NCBI GenBank assembly: GCA_019454045.1
Contig: SKCR01035588.1
Coordinates: 62,001 to 126,000 of the forward strand
Direction of reading: 5' to 3'
Length of the DNA: 64,000 bases
DNA from: Zanthoxylum bungeanum
Lineage: Eukaryota; Streptophyta; Magnoliopsida; Sapindales; Rutaceae
Shown here: positions 22,843-34,342 of the stretch, piece by piece
Position numbering within the stretch: position 1 is the stretch's first letter
How the letters are laid out: every line of letters starts with the position of its first letter
The notes under the pieces: generated by a model
The model's input: the letters and a program-made list of their open reading frames with translations, nothing else
The model's database searches: none
Told to the model about the DNA's origin: nothing
Position numbers and translations under genes: made by a program

Positions 22843-24065
22843 AGTATGAACCATTTTCACAACGTAGCGGAAACACGTTAGGCACTCGGATCGGACTTGA
22901 AAATTTTTTATACCCTTCTCACCAAAGGGCCGAATGTTACCAACACAAAGACTCAATTTTTGCTTATGTTTTGAACAAAATTTCAGCCCCCGAACAGTCC
23001 CTGAACAGCGGCACAAAAACTGGACTGTTTTGGACCCGAAATGCACCCAATTCACTGTCTAGTTAAGCCCTTTAATGATTCAGTTTCTGCTAAATTTCAG
23101 GTCTGATTTTTCACCCAAAAACAGTCCCAACACAATCCCAAAACACCCCTTAAAATTCCCTAAAAATTCCGGACCAAAAGCAAAATAAATCGATCCCCGT
23201 ATCACCAACTTTGTGCGCGGTAGTGAGAAAAAACTACGCTCTAAAGAGAAATAGGGAGATGGAATTTTGTTCGACGCTGAAAGGACTTCCGTGCTATGTC
23301 TCGCAACCAACGGAAACTATGGTGGGCTAGACTCATAATACTAATCCCTAAATGTTTTAGAGATTCTAAGTCACACAAGTATTTTCTTTTATTTTGTTTT
23401 TTTTTCTCTCAACACTTGAGAGAGTTGGCTAGGGTTGCAAATGAGAGGCTTGGCAAAAAAGAAAAATAAATCTTCTTTTTAAAACTAGGGTTATTTGTTT
23501 CCAAAATAAAACAAAACCCTTCCCCTTTCCACCATGTAATAATCGGCCAAGGTAAGGAATTTTTGAAAATTTTGTAACAACAAATTTTCAATTACCATAA
23601 TTAAAAAGATGTTACAAAATTAAGAGGTTATTACCATTTGAAAGTGTAACCACCAAAAATATACAAGGGTTTCCAAAATCCAAAATTTGAAATTCCAATT
23701 TTAGCCTTATTAAATTATATCAAATATAATATAATATTATGTATTTAATAATTATCATATAATTATTAAAATCATATATTAAATTTTAATATATAGTTTC
23801 AAGTGCGATGTAATAATATTATGAATTATATTAATAATATTTTCATATGTGAGTATATAATTGGACTTTCCAATTATATTTAATTTGCTATAGTATATCG
23901 AGCTAGCACAAGGATCAAATGGACCCACGGTTTCGAGCTCCGATAATCTCAAAATATTAATTAAGCTTTTAATTAAATATTCCAAATTGTTAACTTCGGG
24001 TAATTCCACTAAAAACCCGAAGCTGCACTCTCATTGCCGCAAATAGATAAATTAAGTCGAACCAC
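22843..24065 (-). repeat. Solo Copia LTR, left half (split by the gypsy insertion)
   Basis: Left part of a 2.06-kb LTR on the - strand; the other part is at 48928-49768. The target duplication CTTTC lies at 22838-22842 and 49769-49773. The left terminus reads AGTATGAAC, so the expected terminal TG has been mutated. It contains perfect palindromes with short spacers at 23715-23729, 23747-23767, 23774-23794 and 23855-23879. Confidence 0.8.
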
Positions 24066-25925
24066 CGATAAGCGGTAAATATATCAGTATTTACCGTCCA
24101 TTTTACTTAATATTTTGTATAGTTCCTTGAGTTTTATGAATATTTTGATGTGTTTTATGGTATTTTGTATATTAATAAAATAACAGGACTCTCTGGAAGC
24201 AATTCGGGGCTAAAACATCGAAAAAAGGACAAAAAGGGCAAAAAAGTAAATTTCCTGCTAAAATGCGTCGTTTGCTAAAATGTGCCGATGCTAAAATGCG
24301 CCGCCTGCTATCATGTACCGCTAACGTGCACCAGAAACGTGTCAAAATCAGAGAAACTTGTTATCATGCGCACATGCTAACATGCGCCTGCCACGTGTCA
24401 ACATCACAGTAGTTTTGCTAACGTGCGCCTAACACGTGTCATCATCTCATGCTGCCGACACTTACTATGCATGCGTCGCGACTCCAAGCACCTATGTGTC
24501 ACGACGTCGAAGCAATAATTCAGATGCCGACTCAATCGCTGCCACGTGCCATGATCTCGTCGAATCAACGGTGTGTCGCGACGCGCAAGGTGGTTTGCGT
24601 CGCGACGCGCTGGGCAGATTTTTGGCTATAAATAGAAGCTGAATTTAGAAGGAAAATTCATACCTTCTTTTGGGTAATTCCTTAAGAATACTAAGAAGAT
24701 TTTATCTTTCTTGTTTATTTACAGCTTTTTGTATTTAATTTTATTTATTTTACGCAATAGTTCTTTCTTTATTTACTTTTCAGTATGAGTAGGTAACTCC
24801 ATTTTGCTGGGGTAAAAGGTTAGGCTTTTATTACTAATATTTAGATTAATCTCCTTTAATTATAATATATAAACTAGTTAAAATCTGACTTAATGGGATA
24901 CCGCCTTTATGGTCGGTTGGACTTTAATTAAATTGATTTTAACCTGACTAAATTAGATACCGCCTTTATGGTCGGTTAGAATTAATTATAAATTTGACTT
25001 AATCAGGATACCGCCTATATGATCGGTTGGTAATTATCACGTAAAGTTAATATATTATAATAAGGGAGATATCTAAAATAGAAGTAATAAAAGTGGATCC
25101 TCTAACTCCAGCATTTTCTTTATTATTTTATTTACCTTTTTAATTTCCAACTTTTACTTTATGTCATTTACTTTATTTAAGCTTTTACTAGTCCTAGATA
25201 TATGTTGTAACTAAACCCGTTATCTGGGGTTGTGATGAATTTCAATATCATTGGTTTATAAGGGGTTATCTTATGGTTTGGGTAATATAAAGGTTTGTTT
25301 ATTGAGCCTTAAGCTTAATGCTTCTTGTTAACTGGCCATTAATAAGATTGATTTGGTAAACTTAGAATGAACTTGGAAAAGAGATTTTAGGTTTCAGCCT
25401 TAGACTCAATAGCCCATGATCTCCTTTAAGGATAGATAACCCTTAATATATTTCCTTACATGATAAGAATATACCTGTCGGGCGAGGGTAGCCATAATTG
25501 AAACTTAATCTTAATGAATTCAGGTAACTTGGTTAACATACGAATATGATTAATTGGGTTATTTTGGGTATTTGCATCTGACCATCGGAAGAGGCTTTTG
25601 CATAAATTCGTGTTGCAGGTTAATAAATCAATATATTGCCCAAACGTAAGATAACCACTTCATCTTTAAAAGATATTGAAAGAATTCACAACCCTAGATA
25701 GTTTTATAATATTGATTTTACCTTTAATTTACTTTCACGCTATTTTATTTACTTGTTTTAAGTTTAAAATCACCATCAAATCAAACAACCAATCCATTAG
25801 ATACTTGTAAATATTTGGCTTCACAAATTAATAGCTTAGGTATTAAGTCCTCGTGGGATCGGTATATTTTATACTACTTGAACGATATGTGCCCTTGCGT
25901 TAAACGTGTGTGATCACGCCGGTCA
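24066..25925 (+). repeat. 5' LTR of the Athila-like element, 1.86 kb
   Basis: Begins CGATAAGCGG (the 3' LTR has TGATAAGTGG, so the terminal T is mutated) and ends CGCCGGTCA. U3 contains repeated GCTAA(A/C)(A/G)TGCGCC-like words between about 24260 and 24440, three (A)CACGTGTCA or near-match G-box words (about 24336, 24391, 24431) and GTCGCGAC palindromes at 24475, 24575 and 24599. A TATA box, CTATAAATAG, is at 24626-24635. Downstream, three copies of GATACCGCC(T/A)(T/A)TATGGTCGG-type sequence lie at about 24895-25030. Confidence 0.9.
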
Positions 25926-25931
25926 AGTTTT

Positions 25932-25950
25932 TGGCGCCGTTGTCGGGGAC
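25932..25950 (+). promoter_or_regulatory. Primer binding site (tRNA-Asp type)
   Basis: TGGCGCCGTTGTCGGGGAC starts six bases after the LTR end. This is the sequence used by many plant gypsy elements for tRNA priming, with a single T for the usual C in the middle. A long pyrimidine tract ending TTTCAG at about 26041 follows, a possible 3' splice site in the leader just before gag. Confidence 0.85.
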
Positions 25951-26056
25951 TTATTTATCTTTCACTATTAATTTTGAGGTTAGATACGTTACTTGTATCT
26001 AATTTCTTTTTACTTATTGTTTTTGTTTTCTTTTATTTCAGGTTCTCAGGCACTAC

Positions 26057-27842
26057 ATGAGAAGAACCAGAAGCTTTGAAATCCGTCCGTTTGACCCTAA
26101 AATTGAAAGAACAATCAGACAGTTGAGAAGGGAAAGGCGAGAAGGCCAAGAAGCACTGATCAACATGGAACCTGAACCTTTAGAAATTGCACCACCAATT
26201 CCAATTCGAGATAGAACTATTCCGGTGGTTGATGGCTTCATTTCATGTATTGTACTTCCTCCCTTACCAACAAATGCGTGTGACATCAAAACATGCATCA
26301 AGATGATACAACAGTCTGTTCAGTTTGGGGGAATGCAACTGAACATCATAATGCCCACATCAGCAACTTCCTGGAAGTTTGCGACACTTTCAATTACAAC
26401 CGAGCGGCTGAAGAAGCAATGGGACTGCGTGTTTTTCCATATTCCTTAAAAGACAGAGCTAATGCTTGGCTACATTCACTACCAGCAAGTTCCATCACAA
26501 CTTGGAACACTCTAGCCACCAAATTCCTTGCAAAATACTTTCCACCAGCCAGAACTGCAAAGATGAGGAATGACATCACATTATTTGTACAACATGACTC
26601 AGAATCCCTCTGCGAAGCTTGGGAAAGATACAAGGATTTGCTCCGGAAATGTCCTCACCATGAGATTGCAAAATGGCTACAAGTCCAAACCTTCTATAAT
26701 GGACTTTCTGGACTGATGAGAACCACAATTGATGCTGCAGCTGGAGGAACTTTAATGGAAAAAGGAGAAGATCGGGCTTGGGACTTGATTGAAGAAATGG
26801 CCAATAATAATTTTTTGTGGCCAACTATGATCCAACGAATCGCAGGAATCTATGAAGTTGGATCTAACACAGCATTGAATGCCAAGCTGGATCAGATATG
26901 CAAATTCATGGAAACTCTCAGCATGCAAGGTAATGATGGATCCGCAAGTTCACTATATGGAGGAACACCAGAAACAAACCAACATGATGAGACGGTGAAT
27001 TATGTCAACAATTTCAACAGACTGGAGAACAATCCATATTCCAACACCTACAACCCTGGGTGGAGGAATCATCCCAATTTTGCATGATGCAACAATTCAG
27101 GGCAAAAGAACAATCCACCACCCGGATTCCAACAACAAAATAAAGGCCAGAAGTATGAGAAAAAACCAAATATAAAAGAATGGATTGCAGAGATGTTCAA
27201 AAAGAAACAAGCAACATACAATGCTATGTTTCAAAGTCAATCAGCTTCTATAAAGGCACTGGAAAATCAAATAGGACAACTGGCCAATGCTCAGAGTTAC
27301 AGACCGCCAGGTAATCTTCCTAGCAACACAGAACAAAATCCAAGGAACCGAGGGAAGGAGCAATGTCAAGCCATTACTTTAAAAAGCGGTACTGAAATCA
27401 ACAAAGATGTTGGAATCAAGGAATCCATTGAGGAAGTTCCAAAAGAAACAGAGCCACATATGGAGGAAAAAGAAGGAAAGGAAAATGATCGAGAAAGATT
27501 CACTCCACCTCCACATTTTCCACAGCGTCTCCAGAAAAATAAAATGGACAAGCAGTTTGCTATTCTTGGAGGTCTTCAAAAAGATACATATCAACATTCC
27601 ATTTGCATAAGGATTGGAACAAATGCCCAGCTATGTCGAATTCATGAAATACATTTTGTCACGAAAATGGAGATTGGGAGATTACGAGACAATAGCATTG
27701 ATAGAAGAATGCAGCGCCATCATTCAGAGGAAACTTCCCCCAGAGTTGAAAGATCCTGGCAGTTTCACCATCTCATGCACCATAGAAGAACATTACATCG
27801 GTAAAGCTTTGTGTGATCTAGGTGCTAGTGTTGATTTGATGC
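26057..27842 (+). pseudogene. Athila-like gag and start of protease
   Basis: Starts at ATG 26057 (MRRTRSFEIRPFD). The capsid region reads HISNFLEVCDTF, LKDRANAWLHSLP and TTWNTLATKFLAKYFPPA, typical retrotransposon gag. The frame shifts near 26330, reads to a TGA at about 27085 (probably a lost Trp codon), and shifts again near 27.55-27.61 kb. The last part carries SYVEFMKYILSRK, ECSAIIQ and KALCDLGAS, the aspartic protease active-site region (DLGAS at about 27815-27830). It stops abruptly where the gag-only element is inserted. Confidence 0.9.
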
Positions 27843-30800
27843 TGTAGGCATTGCATTTTTGCATGTGAAACCCGATGAGGAGTCTTATTTGGAGACAACT
27901 ACCTTTTAAGTTACGGAAACCGCGGGAAACGGACATCGGAAGGAAGAGTCAAGAATTGACTCATTGACGGATTAAGTTCACTAGTTTGGCTTCAAGTAAC
28001 TCGTTTGTTTTTTGTTTTAAATTTATGCTCGCCCCGAGACACCTAAACCCGGCCCACACACACCTAGTCCACATGAACTTAGCCTACACACCCACCTAGC
28101 CCACACAAACTTAGCCCAAACACTTAACTAAATTAACATGCACCTAGCCAAGCCCACTCCCACCCACCAAGGCCCACACGCCCATCACCCTTAAAATACC
28201 CCCAAATTAAATAAAAAATATTAATTAAAACATTAACTAAATAAAATAATAATTAAATTATTTAAATAATTGAATTATTATATTTACCAAACATAAAATA
28301 AACATATACCTAAATTAAACAAATTAAATATGTTATATACCTAAATTAAAAAGATGATATACCTAATTAAAATCAATCATAACAAATTAAAAATATTGAC
28401 TTCCTAATCTAACAAATTAAATGCCTAATCCTAACCAATCAAATATATTGTATTCCTAATCTAGCCAAGACATGTCCCCCAATCAAATCCATTGCTTTCC
28501 TTACCTAGCACTAAATCATATCCTTATTGAATGCACCAAATCCCTTCCTTGTGAGACAAGGTGAAGCCCTAACCCTTCTCTATATAAACAACCCCTAACC
28601 AAAGCCATTCTCTCCTTCACACAACCTAAGTCACGCCCAAGCCCTAGAAACACACCAAGACTCACGGCCAAAGCAAGAAATCAAGACAGAAAATTTTCTC
28701 TCCATCTCATCCTCCTTAGCCGTGAACACCATCTCCCTTGCACCCCTCCATAGCCGAATTTCTGTAGCCAATACAACCACCAATACAGCCCCTAACCACC
28801 ACTGAAAACCACCTCCGTAAACCCCCCACACATCACCGAAACCAGCCCTATACAGCAGCCCTCCATCACTGAAAATTACAACAAAAAACGCACTGCAGTG
28901 AACACAAAAAAAACTGCACTGTTTTACACGCCCAAACAGCAGCAAAATCACCCTAAAACAGCCCCTAAAACACTAAAAAACTGCATAAAAAAACTGCAAT
29001 TTTAATCCTTAAGATATCACAAAAAAATCTGCACTTAAAGCCTTTAAAAACATCAAAAACAGTAGCCTAAAACACCAAAACAGTGAGCTGAAACAGTGAG
29101 CAGAAATACAGCGAAAACAGCAGCAAATCGGAGACCAAACAGCAAGCAAAACAGCAAAACAGTGAGTTAAGACGCTAGACCAGTGAACCAGAAAAGTTGA
29201 GGAGCTTTACCCTTCCGATCTCCGCGAAACGCAAGCCCGAAAGTCGGCAAAAAAGGTTAGACCTGAGGGTATTTTTTTACACACTTGTTTTCAGTTTTGT
29301 TTTTACTATTCATTGAGCGTTATTCGCATGATTATGATGTTTAAATGTATGTTGCGGCCCTTGAGTAGATAAATATGTATGTGTTATAAATATGATGTGT
29401 GTGTGGCATTGGATAAAATGAAAGGCGTGTCGCCTCTTGAGGTATATCGGATGGAAACCCGGACGTAAATTTCATAGCCGATTCCGAATGGACGGTAGTA
29501 TGATCTGTACTCGGGCCACAACTCCACGTACCACTTGAGTAAACGGCATGTTCTTTTGTTTAATTTTGAGTTGTTTAATTATTCCGCCATTTAATTTTCT
29601 GCACGTTATTTATTTATTTATGATGAGAAAAGCGCATGGGCTTAGTAAGTGTGGAAGGTCCTCTAATTGAAGAGGTTAAAATCCTTTACCACGATGCTTC
29701 GCCGCGCCGAGTATTTTTGTGTTTACTTTTGTCTTTATTTATGCATAATATGGTGTTTATTGCGCATGGGCTTAGTAAGTCGGATTAAAGGCCCTCCGTT
29801 TCACGGGGATAAGATCCTTACCACGATGCTTCGCCGCGCCAGATGACGTATATTCGATTGGACTTGAGATGTGTTCAATCGGATATACAAAGTCCGATAT
29901 CTTGTCTTTGTTATTATGCCTTTATTTTATGCATATTATATGTTCATTGCGCATGGGCTTAGTAAGTCGGATTAAAGGCCCTCCGTTTCACGGGGATAAG
30001 ATCCTTACCACGATGCTTCGCCGCGCCGAGTATTTTTGTGTTTACTTTTGTCTTTATTTATGCATATTATGTGTTTATTGCGCATGGGCTTAGTAAGTCG
30101 GATTAAAGGCCCTCCGTTTCACGGGGATAAGATCCTTACCACGATGCTTCGCCGCGCGGATGACGTATATTCGATTGGACGTGAGATGTGTTCAATCGGA
30201 TATACAAAGTCCGATATCTTGTCTTTGTTATTATGCCTTTATTTTATGCATATTATGTGTTCATTGCGCATGGGCTTAGTAAGTCGGATTAAAGGCCCTC
30301 CGTTTCACGGGGATAAGATCCTTTACCACGATGCTTCGCCGCGCTTCTTGTCATGTCACTGATTCTTTTGTACATCATTGCCTTATTCATGCATGTATTA
30401 TGAAATTCCATATAATTGCATCATCTACCTTAGTCTTGGCTTAATGTATTACAATTTATGCATCCATGTTGTGACATTATTTCTTGTGGTATATCGGATG
30501 GAAACCCAGACGTAAATTCCGTAGCCGATTCCGAATGGACGGTAGTGCGGTCTGTACTTGGGATACAATTCCACGTACCACTTGGAAAAGTATTCACGTG
30601 CATGTTTGTGCTCATGTTAGTTGCATCCTTTAGCATCACATTATGGCATGTTCATCTTTAATGTAAAATTGCATCTTGGATTGGCATATTTAAATTCGTG
30701 TCTTTCTTCATCTTTTCAAGTTATGTGTTTGTATTAATTTCATTTATCATGCGGTTATTTTGACCATATTTTATATGCTTCTTTGCATAATGCGCCTATT

Positions 30801-31283
30801 ACATTATTTGTTGTCATTTTGATTTCCTTTATATTACATGCAAATGTTACCATGACTGTTTGTGTTTATGTTTACATGAATGATTGAATTCTTATGACGT
30901 TATGTGCTTGTTGTTGCAAAGGCCTACCTTTAAGCATGTGAATTTGGCAATAAGATTTGATTCCATGTATGTTAGATGTAAACTTTACTTTTAAGCATGT
31001 GAATTTAGGATTGTGGTGCACTTGGAAATATATGTCATAGGCTTGGTTGGATTATTGCATAAATCTTTACATTACAAGTGGCATAAGTAAGGGACCATTC
31101 CGAACCCAATGGTTTGAGGTCTTCCCTTGCGAGGGGTGAGTGCGGCCTTAAATCTTTGTCCCGGTTCACACCGGGTGGCGACTCCCTTATTCTCCGGTTT
31201 AGTCCTCTGTTGGCTACTCCGTACTCCCAACTAGGCCGCGAGCCTGGAACAGCATGCGTCGTCCAGTTTTCTGTGTTCCCACA
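27843..31283 (+). repeat. 5' LTR of the gag-only element, 3.44 kb
   Basis: Runs from TGTAGGCATTGC to TGTTCCCACA. A TATA box (CTATATAAACA) is at about 28580-28590. 28020-28200 is rich in CCCACAC/CTAGCC words, and 28900-29200 contains many AAACAGTGAG/AACAGCA words. A repeat cluster occupies 29632-30345, and a 100-bp segment starting GGTATATCGGATGGAAACCC occurs at about 29442 and again at about 30488. Open frames here, such as 28631-28951 on the - strand, are not genes. Confidence 0.93.
29632..30345 (+). repeat. Higher-order tandem repeat in the 5' LTR
   Basis: Five units start GCGCATGGGCTTAGTAAGT at 29632, 29762, 29949, 30080 and 30265. Spacings alternate at about 130 and 186 bases, because every second unit carries an additional ACGTATATTCGATTGGAC...CCGATATCTTG segment. 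The same five-unit order occurs in the 3' LTR (about 37016-37735). Confidence 0.9.
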
Positions 31284-31286
31284 GTC

Positions 31287-31305
31287 TGGCGACTCCACTG
31301 GGGAT
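31287..31305 (+). promoter_or_regulatory. Primer binding site of the gag-only element
   Basis: TGGCGACTCCACTGGGGAT begins three bases after the 5' LTR. It is a different primer type from that of the surrounding Athila-like element, so the two elements belong to different gypsy lineages. The specific tRNA was not determined. Confidence 0.75.
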
Positions 31306-32438
31306 AGAGAATCGGCCCCGAAATAATGCCTTGTAATGTATAGATTTATGCTTTAATTAACCGTGTCTACAAATGTGTGAAATGTGGGTTGTGATCAAAG
31401 GCATTTTGAGGCTAGGTAATGGTTTGGTGTCTTCCTTCACTCACTACCTTTCTAGAAGGAAAAGCTGTGAAGGCACCTAGATAGTCATCTACTCGTAGCC
31501 TATTGTGATGGACTAATTTGGAGGACTCGTTGTTTATTCCTGACACCAAGCGATAAGAGCCTAAGAGGCTTGGGTATTTAAGTGAGCCTCGCTCCCCTTC
31601 CCTCTGGGGAATCTACAACGGGAAATCCATTTGACAGTCAGTCACACACCATAGCTCATTGGCACGTACCTTAGTGTATAAAAAAGGGTGGGCTCACTTG
31701 GTTGCTCGAACCCTTGATTGGGGAGACCTAGTTGTGGGCCATCCTTCGTCGATGAGAGCCTTTGTCCATACTCCCACGAACCCATGCGTAGACCGGGTTG
31801 TATAGCCTATAACAAATTTCCTTGTGCTTTAGGACCATTATCATTTGGATGAATTGGACTCTTTGTCAAAAAATGCGAACTTGCTGGGCCATTTAAACTG
31901 GGGCAGGTTCGTATCTTATGACAATTAGGCCCAAAGCTTCTGAAATGATGGTGGGCCACACGGTAGAAGTTATTATTTTATAATATCTTCCTTGTATGCT
32001 TATGTTTGGGAACATTGCTATTTGAATCCATCTGGGTCTTTTGTCATGAGATATGGGCTTGTTGGGCCATTTAAACTGGGACAAGAACATATCTTATGAC
32101 GATTGGGCCAAAAGGCTTCTAAATAACAATGGGCCATTTTATGATTGTGTTCGGAATATTATCATTTGGATTTAGTTGGGCTCTTTGCCATAAGACATGA
32201 ACTCGTTGGGCCATTTAAACTGGGACGGGTTCACTCTTATGACAGTTGTCCCAAAAGCTTCTAAAATGATAATAGGCCGATTTGTTTAAGAATTTTATTT
32301 GATTTAGTATATGTTATATACTTCTTGTGCACATCATGCATACATATACCTTGTTAACACCATCTGTGTCTTAAAAACACCATAGATACCGTTTGGGTTA
32401 GGGAAGGAACCAGACTCACTAAAAGAACAGTTGAAAGC
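31306..32438 (+). other. Leader of the gag-only element with three diverged repeats
   Basis: About 1.1 kb without a gene. Three diverged copies of a segment centred on GGGCCATTTAAACTGGG(A/G)C lie at about 31886, 32064 and 32207, each followed by CTTATGAC and a GCTTCT(A/G)AAAT-like word. Position between primer site and gag suits RNA-level signals such as packaging, but this is inference. Confidence 0.6.
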
Positions 32439-33770
32439 ATGAGTGAATCCGGTAACGAGATGTCCCGTATGGATCAGTTAGAGAATGGTTTTGCAAAGAT
32501 CACTGAACAGTTGCAAGCCTTGACCGCTACGATGGCAAATATGGCTGTACCCCGTGCTGGGGGAAATTCTGAAAATGTGAGGCGTGAGGAGCCTCCGATT
32601 GGGTTGGGGGATGACATCCCCGCTTTCGATGATGATATGGCTGATTATGCCGCTGGGAGGACAGTTAGGTCCCAGGTGGAGTTACAGAAGCTTCGAGACC
32701 AGGTAGAATCAGTTACCCGCAAGATGAAGGGTAAGGACGAAGACTTACTGGATTATGAAGCGATGACTTTTGAGGAACAGCTGCCTGCTCAGTTCAAGAT
32801 GCCGGATATGGCCAAGTTTAGCGGGAATGGGGATCCGAGGGTCCATCTCCGCCAGTATGTTGCAGTTATGAGTGCAGTGGGCTTATCGAAGCGTCAGGTG
32901 CAGAAAATGTTCGGGATGTCGCTCGATGGGGCACCCGTAGTGTGGTATCACAGCCTTGAGAAAAAAGTTAAAGAAGATTGGAAGGAATTGGCAGATGCAT
33001 TTCTAAAACAGTATGTTACGGACTTGGAGATTGATTTGTCACTCCGAGATTTGGAGAACACTAAGCAGAAGCCGGAGGAGAGCTTCAAAGAGTATGTAGA
33101 CCGCTGGAGAGGTCAACTTTTGAAAATGCAGACTCGGCCTTCAGAGAAGGACCAGATTAAGATGATTATCAAGGGTACTAAGCCCTCAATTTATGGCAAG
33201 CTGAGGAGGATGACCTCCATGATTGTGGATTTCCGACAGTTGAGAGAGACTGTTATGGATATTGAAGAAGAGGAGGCTGAAAACAGAAAATTTTATGGCC
33301 AGAATAAAAGAGCTTTTGGGGGGCATTCTGAGACCAAGCCCACTACGGCCGAGGTCGCTACCGTCAGAAATAGGCAATTCTCCAATCTTGGTAGACCTAT
33401 GTCAAAGGTGCTTGAGAAGTTGAAAGGACAAGGACTCCTGAAGCCTTTAGACCCTAGACCAATCCCAAACCCTGTGCCACACTACTTTGACCTGAACCAA
33501 TATTGCCACTTCCACCAACAAAAAGGCCATGACACTGATAACTGCCCCCGCCTTAGGCATGAAATCCAAAACCTCATCGATGCTCACAAAATACCCGACC
33601 CAGAGAAAGAACAACCCAACACACACAGAAACCCTCTACCAAACTACCACTTTGTTCCACCACCCACCTACATGATCAACTCCGGCCTACCCGAAACCTT
33701 TGTCCTCCAAACTCTCAACCACCAGGCTTCTTGCATTGAGATAAATGATAACAGTAGTAAAGAACCATAG
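32439..33770 (+). CDS. Gag protein of the gag-only element, intact, 443 aa
   Basis: Uninterrupted ORF from ATG 32439 to TAG 33768-33770. Residues about 1-40 and 75-100 look helical or coiled. The retrotransposon gag (capsid) domain follows, with PDMAKFSGNGDPRVHL, GAPVVWYHSLEKK and EESFKEYVDRWRGQ motifs (about 125-235). A zinc knuckle of unusual form, C-x2-H-x4-H-x4-C (CHFHQQKGHDTDNC), lies at about residues 356-369; the second position is His instead of the standard Cys, as in some plant gypsy gags. The C terminus is Pro/Asn-rich. The protein should assemble particles and bind RNA. No protease or pol follows in any frame. The intact frame and matching LTRs suggest recent selection or mobility. 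Confidence 0.93.
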   Translation: MSESGNEMSRMDQLENGFAKITEQLQALTATMANMAVPRAGGNSENVRREEPPIGLGDDIPAFDDDMADYAAGRTVRSQVELQKLRDQVESVTRKMKGKDEDLLDYEAMTFEEQLPAQFKMPDMAKFSGNGDPRVHLRQYVAVMSAVGLSKRQVQKMFGMSLDGAPVVWYHSLEKKVKEDWKELADAFLKQYVTDLEIDLSLRDLENTKQKPEESFKEYVDRWRGQLLKMQTRPSEKDQIKMIIKGTKPSIYGKLRRMTSMIVDFRQLRETVMDIEEEEAENRKFYGQNKRAFGGHSETKPTTAEVATVRNRQFSNLGRPMSKVLEKLKGQGLLKPLDPRPIPNPVPHYFDLNQYCHFHQQKGHDTDNCPRLRHEIQNLIDAHKIPDPEKEQPNTHRNPLPNYHFVPPPTYMINSGLPETFVLQTLNHQASCIEINDNSSKEP

Positions 33771-34342
33771 GTCAAGGAGAAGGCAATGCTGCGAATGATG
33801 AAGCTGTTCCTCCTAGTTTATTTGATCCTGCATTTTTAATAAAGACATTGGTTTTGTCTACTTGTTCGAACCTTTTTTATGATAATAAAGACGTTCATTT
33901 CGCTGAATCTCTTCTGCAATATGAGTATATTTGAGAAAAGCATTCAACCTTGGTACTTTGAAAATCAGTGATGTTCAGAATACGGGGAATCCTCGGAATA
34001 AGTAGCAGAAAAGATAAGATAGCCATTCAGAAATTGGGAAATGAGAGTAGTGAGAATATCAGACTTGGAAGAGAATCAGTTCACCGAGCCGATCAACGTA
34101 GACAGATTGAAGCAGTGGCTTGCCTGAGGAAAAGAAGACTGAGCAGTCACCAAGAGAATTGGCAGAAGACCTAACCCAACGGGATAGAAAATTCACTCAT
34201 ACCTGCATGCATACACGTAACATATTTGTATCCTTTTTGTGTTTGTTCTGTTTTGTAATAACAGGTTTCAAAGAAAAAAAAAAAGGCGTCAAATGAAGGC
34301 CAACCAGAAGCAGCAACAGTACAATGTCAGTAGTCTTCAGGA
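33771..34342 (+). other. Post-gag spacer of the gag-only element
   Basis: About 570 bases with no retroviral enzyme motif in any frame. A 68-codon open frame at 33968-34174 looks like chance. This is where protease would begin in an autonomous element. Confidence 0.5.

Noticed and set aside
28631..28951. 106-codon minus-strand frame with a hydrophobic stretch (and its copy at 36062-36334)
   Set aside because: Lies inside the LTR of the gag-only element and differs between the two LTRs by frame-changing indels.
29632..30345. Possible CRISPR-like array from regularly spaced repeats
   Set aside because: Units are long, spacing sequences are themselves repeated, and the locus is a plant LTR.
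31035..31326. Open frames on both strands at the LTR/primer-site junction
   Set aside because: They straddle the LTR end and primer binding site, and the 3' LTR copy reads differently.
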